Assembly (NCBI GenBank): GCA_946478765.1
Contig: CAMLDH010000095.1
Span: forward strand, 1 to 11,577
Direction: 5' to 3'
Source: an uncultured Oxalobacteraceae bacterium
Lineage (GTDB): Bacteria > Pseudomonadota > Gammaproteobacteria > Burkholderiales > Burkholderiaceae
DNA: 11,577 nt
Shown here: in pieces, positions 5,721-11,577 of the stretch
Layout: each line of letters starts with the position of its first letter
How positions within the stretch are numbered: the first letter of the stretch is position 1
The notes under the pieces: generated by a model
Databases searched by the model: none
Told to the model about the DNA's origin: nothing
What the model saw: the letters and a program-made list of their open reading frames with translations, nothing else
Made by a program: the position numbers and the translations under genes

Positions 5721-7655
5721 ATGAATCAACATAGCGCGGCACAGCGTCTCGGCGCCAGATCAAACCTGTTGATCCTTCTGCCGGCCTTTGCGGCGTTGCT
5801 GTTGGGCGCGCTATGGGCCGCCGTGTTCTATCTTGTATCAGAGTCGACCGGCAAAGCGTTGGCTCAACAACATGAAGCAAGCATGTACCTCTGGTGGGGT
5901 ATGGCGGGTTCGACCTGCATCATTGCTTTCGTCGCCTTGCTCATGCTGCAAAGCCATCGTCTTCGCGTAAGCGAACTTGCCGCCAGAAATGCGCAAGCAA
6001 TCTATGCTGCCGCAGCAGAAGGCGGACTGGATGCATTCTGCATCCTGAAAGCCGTACGCGGTGCAGATCACACAATCCACGATTTCCTGATCACGGCAAT
6101 CAATGCGTGCGGCGCCACATTGTTCGCCAAACCAAAATCGCAGATCATCGGCCATAAGCTATGCGAATTGCTGCCGTTCATCCGGACCAGCGGCCTTTTC
6201 GATAAGTATGTGAAGGTGCTCGAAAGCGGCGATGCGCTAGAAGAAGAACTGGAAATCGACACACCGGATATCAACGCGCGCTGGATACGGCAGCAAATCA
6301 TCGCGATCGATGGCGGTGTCGCCGTTACCACGCGCGATATTTCTGCCCGTAAAAGCGCAGAAATGCAGACGCGTAACAGCCGCGCATTTCTGCAATCGCT
6401 AATCGACTATCTGCCGGTAATGATCTACGCCCGCAGCATGCAGCAAGAAAATTACGGGCGCATGATCGTCTGGAACAAAGCCGCTGAAATCATTTCCGGC
6501 TATTCGGCCGAACAAGTGCTTGGGCACACCAATAGCGACGCCTTTCCAGCCAATCTCGCCGAACAGTTCGAGGCATTGCATCGGCAAATCATTGCCGATC
6601 CGCAGGTTGTGGATATTCCGCAAGCACCTTTTGAACAGAAAGAGGGAGGACAACGGTTTCTGCACGCGATCGCAGTGCCGCTGTTCGACGAAAACAACCG
6701 CATCGAATATATTCTGGGTATTGCGGAAGACATCACCGCACGGCACGAAGCGGAGCAAGCGCTGCGCGATAGTGAAGCGCGCCTGCGCACCATCACCGAT
6801 GCATTGCCCGCATTGATCTCGTATGTCGATGCCAACCAGCACTACCGCTTCAACAACATTGCCTACGAAGCCCGGCTCGGCTTGAGCCGCGACGAAATGC
6901 GCAACAAGCCGGTCAGAGAACTGTTGGGAGAAACCTTGTACGCACGCGTCGCACCGTATATCCAGCGTGCGCTGCAAGGCGAGAAGGTGAACTTCGAACT
7001 GGAAGAGCAGGATGAAGACGCTTATCACTGCGTCGAACTCACCTACATCCCGCAATTTTCCGGCGATGGCCAACAGGTTCTTGGTTTCCACGTCATGAAT
7101 CAGGATATTACGGCAAAAAAGCTGGAAGAAAGACGTCTGCTGCAGCTGGCACAAGTCGACAGTTTGACCGGTCTGGCCAACCGTACCGGTTTCCTGCAGC
7201 GCTTGACGGATGCGATGGCGCAAAGCAAGGCATCGCAGGCGCTGATTGCATTGATGTATCTGGATATCGATCATTTCAAGCCGATCAACGATACTTACGG
7301 CCATCTGGTTGGAGATGCATTGCTCAAGGCATTTGTCGGACGGCTCGCGCGGACGCTGCGCGCCAGCGATACCGTAGCGCGGCTGGGCGGCGATGAATTC
7401 ACGGTCATCATGGGAAACCTGTCCCGGCCGGAGGATGCGGCAACTGTCGCGGCCAAGATCGTACAGGCGATTCAACCGCCGTTTTCCCTGGACGACGACC
7501 GGTTGGTATCGGTCAGTATCAGTATTGGCCTAGCCTTCTATCAAGGCGGCGCAACGGATCGCAAAACCTTGATCAGACAGGCCGACGAAATGCTGTATCT
7601 GGCAAAACAGGCAGGCCGCAATACCTATCGCGTCGCGCCGCTCCCCGGCGCCTGA
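5721..7655 (+). CDS. Membrane-anchored PAS-PAS-PAS-GGDEF diguanylate cyclase
   Basis: Predicted inner-membrane sensor that makes cyclic di-GMP from two GTP. With the 644-aa start: transmembrane helices at about 14-39 and 55-77 with a very short external loop, then three cytoplasmic PAS-like domains (about 87-205, 219-340, 350-465), then GGDEF (about 473-638). The second and third PAS end in the usual DIT(A) linker (EDITA, QDITA) and the first in RDISA. The catalytic signature LGGDEF is intact (GGDEF 556-560), and the inhibitory I-site RASD (547-550) lies five residues before it, so product inhibition is expected. No EAL domain follows. Start uncertain: an open frame reaches back to 5541, but its first part runs through two palindromes. 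Other ATGs are at 5694 and 5703. 5721 has CAGG 10 nt upstream and precedes the first helix. The signal sensed is not evident. Confidence 0.9.
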   Translation: MNQHSAAQRLGARSNLLILLPAFAALLLGALWAAVFYLVSESTGKALAQQHEASMYLWWGMAGSTCIIAFVALLMLQSHRLRVSELAARNAQAIYAAAAEGGLDAFCILKAVRGADHTIHDFLITAINACGATLFAKPKSQIIGHKLCELLPFIRTSGLFDKYVKVLESGDALEEELEIDTPDINARWIRQQIIAIDGGVAVTTRDISARKSAEMQTRNSRAFLQSLIDYLPVMIYARSMQQENYGRMIVWNKAAEIISGYSAEQVLGHTNSDAFPANLAEQFEALHRQIIADPQVVDIPQAPFEQKEGGQRFLHAIAVPLFDENNRIEYILGIAEDITARHEAEQALRDSEARLRTITDALPALISYVDANQHYRFNNIAYEARLGLSRDEMRNKPVRELLGETLYARVAPYIQRALQGEKVNFELEEQDEDAYHCVELTYIPQFSGDGQQVLGFHVMNQDITAKKLEERRLLQLAQVDSLTGLANRTGFLQRLTDAMAQSKASQALIALMYLDIDHFKPINDTYGHLVGDALLKAFVGRLARTLRASDTVARLGGDEFTVIMGNLSRPEDAATVAAKIVQAIQPPFSLDDDRLVSVSISIGLAFYQGGATDRKTLIRQADEMLYLAKQAGRNTYRVAPLPGA

Positions 7656-7706
7656 GCGTGCCTGTCGTCTGCAGCGAGTCCGTGTGCTGTAAACTATCAA
7701 ATATTA

Positions 7707-7734
7707 GATGCGCAACGCCATGATGGATGCGCAA
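7707..7734. repeat. Direct repeat GATGCGCAA upstream of mutS
   Basis: GATGCGCAA occurs at 7707-7715 and again at 7726-7734, a 19-bp period (just under two helical turns), within the 117-bp gap between the cyclase and mutS. The repeat could be a pair of half-sites or chance. A weak -10-like TAAACT lies at 7690-7695. Confidence 0.4.
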
Positions 7735-7772
7735 GTCACATTATTGTTAAGTGTTTTACCAGAAAGATTGGA

Positions 7773-10472
7773 ATGGCATTAAAACCTGCTTTAAAGCTCG
7801 CGCCTGATGGAGATTCCGGGCACTTGAACGCTATTTCTGAAAAGCATACGCCAATGATGCAGCAGTATCTGCGCATCAAGGCAGACTATCCGAATACGCT
7901 GGTGTTCTACCGCATGGGCGATTTTTACGAAGTCTTCTTCGACGATGCGGAAAAAGCCGCGCGCCTGCTGGGCATCACGCTGACGCAGCGCGGCGCATCC
8001 AACGGCAACCCGATCAAGATGGCCGGTGTGCCGTTTCACGCAGTTGAACAATACCTCGCCAAGCTCATCAAACTGGGTGAATCAGTTGCCCTCTGCGAAC
8101 AGATTGGCGACCCTGCGACGAGCAAAGGCCCGGTTGAAAGAAAGGTCGTGCGCGTCGTCACACCCGGCACGCTGACCGATTCCGATCTGCTGCCGGAAAA
8201 ATCCGAGCGCCCCTTGCTGGCATTATGCAAAGTTGCCCAGCGCAAGACGATTACCGTGGGCCTGGCATGGTTATCGATGGCCAGCGGCGCATTGAAGCTG
8301 ATGGAATTTGCCGATGAGGCAAAGTCGCTCGACACCCGCCTGCTGCAGGAACTGGAGCGAATCGCACCGGCAGAAATTCTTGTCGCGGACAGCATCGGCG
8401 ACATGTTTGCCGGTACCGTACTGGAGAAGGCGACCACCGTGCCGGACTGGCATTTCGATATCAATCACGGTGAAAAAGCCTTGCTCGACCAGCTGTCGGT
8501 GGCGACCCTCACGGGCTTTGGCGCGGAAAATCTGGGCGCGGCGCTGGGCGCCGCCGGTGCGTTATTGCGGTACGCGCAATCGACGCAGGGCAAAGGCTTG
8601 CAGCATGTGCGTGCCCTCGCAGTCGAATCCGAAAACGAATTCATTGGCCTCGATGCCGCCACGCGCCGCAATCTGGAACTGACCGAGACCATTCGCGGCC
8701 AGGACGCCTCATCATCCGGCCCCACCCTCTTTTCACTCCTGGATCATTGCCGTACCGCGATGGGCGCGCGCCTGTTGCGCCACTGGCTGCACCATGCCAG
8801 ACGCGATCAATCGATTGCGCAGGCACGGCATGCGGCGATCAATGCATTGATGCGCGCCGACGCTTGTTCCGGCCTGTCCGCCACGTTGGCAGCGGTACCC
8901 GATATCGAGCGCATTACCACCCGCATTGCGCTGCTGTCAGCGCGGCCGCGCGACCTGGCAGGTCTGCGTAGTGGATTGCAGCAATTGCCCTCGCTGCGCG
9001 CGTATGCCGCGATGTGCGACAAGGATGCCGATGCGACTTTATTGAAATCGATTCAGGACGCACTCGCGACGCCGCCGGAATGCCTCGACCTGCTGGAACG
9101 CGCGATCGCGCTGGAGCCGGCAGCAATGGTGCGCGACGGCGGCGTCATCGCGCGCGGCTTCGATGCCGAGCTCGATGAACTGCGCGCGCTATCGGAAAAT
9201 GCCGGTCAATTCCTGCTCGATCTGGAAACCCGCGAACGCGCCCGCACCGGCATCAACAATCTGCGCGTCGAATTCAACAAAGTGCATGGCTTTTATATCG
9301 AAGTCACGCACGGCCAGACCGACAAGGTGCCGGACGATTACCGGCGCCGCCAGACGCTGAAGAATGCCGAACGCTACATCACCCCGGAACTGAAAGCCTT
9401 TGAAGACAAGGCATTGTCGGCGCAAGAGCGTGCACTGACGCGTGAAAAATATTTGTATGAAAAGCTGCTCAACGATCTGGCGCCGCATATCGGTACGCTG
9501 CAGGCGATCGCCCATGCCTTGGCACAGCTCGATACGCTGGTCGCGCTGTCGGACCACGCGATGCGCCACAACTGGTGCGCGCCGCAACTGGTCACCGAAC
9601 CCACGATCATGATCGAGCAAGGCCGGCATCCGGTGGTCGAGAACTACATCGAACGCTTCATCGCGAACGATTGCGAATTGACCACCGAACGCAAACTGCT
9701 GCTCATTACCGGCCCCAACATGGGCGGCAAATCCACCTTCATGCGCCAGGTCGCGCTGATCACGCTGCTTGCTTACATCGGCAGCTTTGTGCCTGCCGCC
9801 AGCGCGGTGATCGGCCCGATCGACCGTATTTTTACCCGCATCGGCGCCGCAGACGATTTAGCGGGCGGACGGTCGACCTTCATGGTCGAGATGACTGAAT
9901 CGGCAGCCATTCTGAATGGCGCGACCGAAAATTCATTGGTGCTGATGGATGAAGTCGGACGCGGCACATCGACTTTCGATGGGCTGGCACTGGCTTGGGC
10001 AATCGCGCGTCACCTGATTGACAATACCAAAAGCTTCACGCTGTTTGCCACGCACTATTTCGAGTTGACGCAACTGCCGGAAACCCATCCGACCTCGGCC
10101 AACGTGCATCTGTCGGCGGTCGAACACAAGGACAGCATCGTGTTCCTGCATGCAGTGCAGGCCGGTCCTGCATCCCAGAGCTATGGCTTGCAGGTCGCGC
10201 AACTGGCCGGTGTGCCGCCGCCGGTCATCCGCGCCGCACGCAAGCATCTGGCGGCACTGGAAGCGCATTCGGTGCAGGCAACGCCGCAATTCGATTTGTT
10301 TGCCAACGCAATAGCCGAATCCATCGAGTCGGAGACGGTCGCGCAAGAATCCGGGCAAATGCAATCTGCGATGGAGATTGCAGAAGCGCTGGCCGCGATC
10401 GATCCGGATGCACTGTCACCGCGCGAAGCACTGGAGGCGTTGTATCGCCTGAAGCAGTTGACCAGCCAATGA
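7773..10472 (+). CDS. mutS: DNA mismatch repair protein MutS
   Basis: Mismatch-sensing ATPase that recognises base mispairs and small loops and recruits MutL. 899 aa (E. coli 853), with an N-terminal extension of about 15 residues before [12 protein letters not shown]. The mismatch-wedge motif GDFYEVF gives Phe51-x-Glu53. The connector, lever and clamp regions run through the middle, including [18 protein letters not shown]. The C-terminal ABC-type ATPase has Walker [10 protein letters not shown] (647-655), Walker B LMDE with Asp726-Glu727, followed by GRGTST and [14 protein letters not shown] (839-843) fits a beta-clamp-binding motif, and the end, [15 protein letters not shown], matches the tetramer-forming C-terminal helix of E. 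coli MutS. Start: AGAAAG at 7761-7766 is a fair ribosome-binding site. The stop overlaps the next start codon (ATGA). Confidence 0.97.
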   Translation: MALKPALKLAPDGDSGHLNAISEKHTPMMQQYLRIKADYPNTLVFYRMGDFYEVFFDDAEKAARLLGITLTQRGASNGNPIKMAGVPFHAVEQYLAKLIKLGESVALCEQIGDPATSKGPVERKVVRVVTPGTLTDSDLLPEKSERPLLALCKVAQRKTITVGLAWLSMASGALKLMEFADEAKSLDTRLLQELERIAPAEILVADSIGDMFAGTVLEKATTVPDWHFDINHGEKALLDQLSVATLTGFGAENLGAALGAAGALLRYAQSTQGKGLQHVRALAVESENEFIGLDAATRRNLELTETIRGQDASSSGPTLFSLLDHCRTAMGARLLRHWLHHARRDQSIAQARHAAINALMRADACSGLSATLAAVPDIERITTRIALLSARPRDLAGLRSGLQQLPSLRAYAAMCDKDADATLLKSIQDALATPPECLDLLERAIALEPAAMVRDGGVIARGFDAELDELRALSENAGQFLLDLETRERARTGINNLRVEFNKVHGFYIEVTHGQTDKVPDDYRRRQTLKNAERYITPELKAFEDKALSAQERALTREKYLYEKLLNDLAPHIGTLQAIAHALAQLDTLVALSDHAMRHNWCAPQLVTEPTIMIEQGRHPVVENYIERFIANDCELTTERKLLLITGPNMGGKSTFMRQVALITLLAYIGSFVPAASAVIGPIDRIFTRIGAADDLAGGRSTFMVEMTESAAILNGATENSLVLMDEVGRGTSTFDGLALAWAIARHLIDNTKSFTLFATHYFELTQLPETHPTSANVHLSAVEHKDSIVFLHAVQAGPASQSYGLQVAQLAGVPPPVIRAARKHLAALEAHSVQATPQFDLFANAIAESIESETVAQESGQMQSAMEIAEALAAIDPDALSPREALEALYRLKQLTSQ

Positions 10473-11428
10473 GCAGTGTCGTGAACGACCATGTGCGGCG
10501 CTGGATATTGGCGTGCAGTGTAGCGCTATTGACCTGCTCCGCCGCCGCGCAACCGAACGAATTCAGCTTTGGTGTCATCACGCATCCGTTCCAGGATGCA
10601 ACAGACGAATCGATCCTGCGTGAAGCAATCGCGGAAACCGACGCCGACAATCTCGCATTCGTGGTCGCCAACGGCATCAAATCAGCGAACGAAGCTTGTA
10701 CCGATGCGCTGTATCAGCGGCGCAAGGAAATTTTCGACAGTGCAAAAAACGGTTTGATCATATCGCTGGCCGGCAGCGACTGGAGTGAGTGCAAGAATGC
10801 ACATGGCCGCTCGGCCGCAGTAGAACGGCTCAATCGTTTGCGCGAGTTGTTTTTCATCGATGGATTCTCTGGCGGCGCCAGCAGGATTCCACTGGTGCGC
10901 CAATCGACGACCGCCAAATTTCGCAACTATGCGGAAAATGCGCGCTGGGAAGTGGGCGACATCATGTTTGCGACCATCAATCTGCCGGCCAACAATAATC
11001 ATTATCGACCGGAGGCCGGCCGCAATAGCGAATTTGAAGATAGGCTAATCGCCAATCGCGATTGGCTGCGACGGATTTTCGTCTTTGCAGCACGCAAGAA
11101 ATTGGCTGGCATCGTGCTGTTTTGCGATGGCAACCCGCTTGCCAAACCGAGTTCATCGCAGTTTTTCGAATTCGGCACGAAACGCGACGGCTTTGCCGAA
11201 ACGCGTCAGCATATCGGCGCGCTCGCGGCCAGATTTTCCGGCAAAGTACTGGTGGTACATGGACCGACGGCGGATCACCCTGCTGCTGCGGATAATATTG
11301 TTTGGCACGACAACCTGGGAGATCTGGAAGTCGCTTCCGAATGGATGAAATTGCGCGTGCATCCGTCATCCAGAACGCTCTTTTCGATCGGCAACGACCC
11401 GGCCCAGGCAAACAATAACCGTCAATAA
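10469..11428 (+). CDS. Exported metallophosphoesterase-like protein, metal ligands apparently lost
   Basis: 319-aa protein with an N-terminal signal peptide: positive residues (Arg10-Arg11), a hydrophobic core, and likely cleavage after Ala27 in SAAAQP, so probably periplasmic. The body resembles, from memory, a Burkholderiales family of secreted calcineurin-like phosphoesterases. Shared scaffold pieces are [16 protein letters not shown] (70-85), WSEC (105-108), [13 protein letters not shown] (117-129), YAENARW (154-160), a NANRDWL-like ANRDWL (195-200) and VVHGPT (262-267). The family's metal-site motifs are altered: G-D-x-P-Y became ITHPF (37-41), the GD of H-x-GDIK became NG (68-69), GDN-E/D-W became AGSDW (101-105), and VHGD-S/T-H became VHGPTAD. 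A catalytically dead relative is therefore likely; function unknown. It overlaps mutS by ATGA, implying translational coupling, and is followed by a strong terminator. Confidence 0.8.
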   Translation: MSSVVNDHVRRWILACSVALLTCSAAAQPNEFSFGVITHPFQDATDESILREAIAETDADNLAFVVANGIKSANEACTDALYQRRKEIFDSAKNGLIISLAGSDWSECKNAHGRSAAVERLNRLRELFFIDGFSGGASRIPLVRQSTTAKFRNYAENARWEVGDIMFATINLPANNNHYRPEAGRNSEFEDRLIANRDWLRRIFVFAARKKLAGIVLFCDGNPLAKPSSSQFFEFGTKRDGFAETRQHIGALAARFSGKVLVVHGPTADHPAAADNIVWHDNLGDLEVASEWMKLRVHPSSRTLFSIGNDPAQANNNRQ

Positions 11429-11460
11429 AAAAACCGCAGAATTTGACCTCTGCGGTTTTT
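11429..11460. terminator. Strong, probably bidirectional rho-independent terminator
   Basis: AAAAACCGCAGA (11429-11440) pairs perfectly with TCTGCGGTTTTT (11449-11460) around an 8-nt loop. It begins immediately after the stop codon at 11426-11428. The T-run on the plus strand ends the mutS unit, and the A-run on the left gives a T-run for leftward transcripts, so it can serve a convergent gene as well. Confidence 0.92.
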
Positions 11461-11538
11461 GCACTTTCCTGCTTTCTTTCAACTGTAACGGACTTGCCCG
11501 TGTCAGTGTTGCGCGCAACACCACGCCAAGCGCCTGCG

Positions 11539-11577
11539 TCAATGAATCGGGTGGCTGCGGAATTGATCGCCTTCGTT
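11539..11577 (-). CDS. Possible 3' end of a convergent gene (12 codons in window)
   Basis: Reading leftward from the edge, one frame gives NEGDQFRSHPIH and then TGA (11541-11539), about 78 bp before the symmetric terminator. The position suits the end of a convergent gene using that terminator from the other side. With 12 codons I cannot identify a family, and the other two minus frames are also open here, so the assignment is weak. Confidence 0.25.
   Translation of the reverse strand, partial: NEGDQFRSHPIH

Noticed and set aside
6399..7475. 358-codon open frame antisense to the GGDEF gene
   Set aside because: It lies wholly over a well-supported coding region; its Cys/Arg/Gln/His-rich composition is typical of the antisense of GC-biased codons, and it shows no family motif.
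7720..7782. 20-codon upstream frame (MMDAQ...) overlapping the mutS start by 10 nt
   Set aside because: No ribosome-binding site precedes it and so short a frame is expected by chance; conservation would be needed to call it a leader peptide.
10469..10550. Lipoprotein signal in the protein after mutS
   Set aside because: The candidate lipobox reads LLTC, with Thr instead of Gly/Ala/Ser before Cys23; an ordinary signal-peptidase I site at AAA-Q fits better.

Overview
The window looks like a stretch of core chromosome from a betaproteobacterium of the order Burkholderiales, most likely Oxalobacteraceae (Herminiimonas/Janthinobacterium-like). This is inferred from the protein flavour, moderately high GC with GC-rich third positions, a betaproteobacterial-type MutS with an N-terminal extension, and compact gene spacing. 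No mobile genes, CRISPR array, tRNA or rRNA were seen. Identifications rest on motifs read by eye; no database search was possible.

Layout, left to right. (1) An intergenic region (1-235) carries a good leftward sigma-70-type promoter for a gene outside the window and, facing the other way, a near-perfect LexA operator in front of lexA (236-901). (2) A leftward pair follows: trmJ (tRNA Cm32/Um32 methyltransferase, 2858-2100) and, 21 bp downstream, a PrpF-family isomerase/tautomerase with a TTG start (2078-924). The latter converges on lexA with a 22-bp gap. (3) suhB (3099-3893) is divergent from trmJ, an arrangement also known in E. coli. The 240-bp region between them holds a 101-bp imperfect palindrome. 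A rho-independent terminator follows suhB. (4) rhlE-type DEAD-box RNA helicase (4113-5456) has an extended -10 promoter and a leader of about 115 nt. (5) A 264-bp gap contains a second palindromic element of about 91 bp and a separate perfect 10-bp inverted repeat. (6) A membrane-anchored PAS-PAS-PAS-GGDEF diguanylate cyclase follows (5721-7655). (7) mutS (7773-10472) is joined by an ATGA overlap to an exported protein (10469-11428) that keeps the scaffold of a secreted metallophosphoesterase family but appears to have lost its metal ligands. A strong, symmetric terminator ends this unit, and a 12-codon leftward fragment at the right edge may be the tail of a convergent gene.

Functionally the window mixes DNA-damage control (lexA, mutS), RNA metabolism (trmJ, suhB, rhlE) and c-di-GMP signalling. 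No clear new multi-gene system is visible. The items most worth a second look are the apparent pseudo-phosphoesterase coupled to mutS, the two palindromic intergenic elements, and the isolated PrpF homologue behind trmJ.
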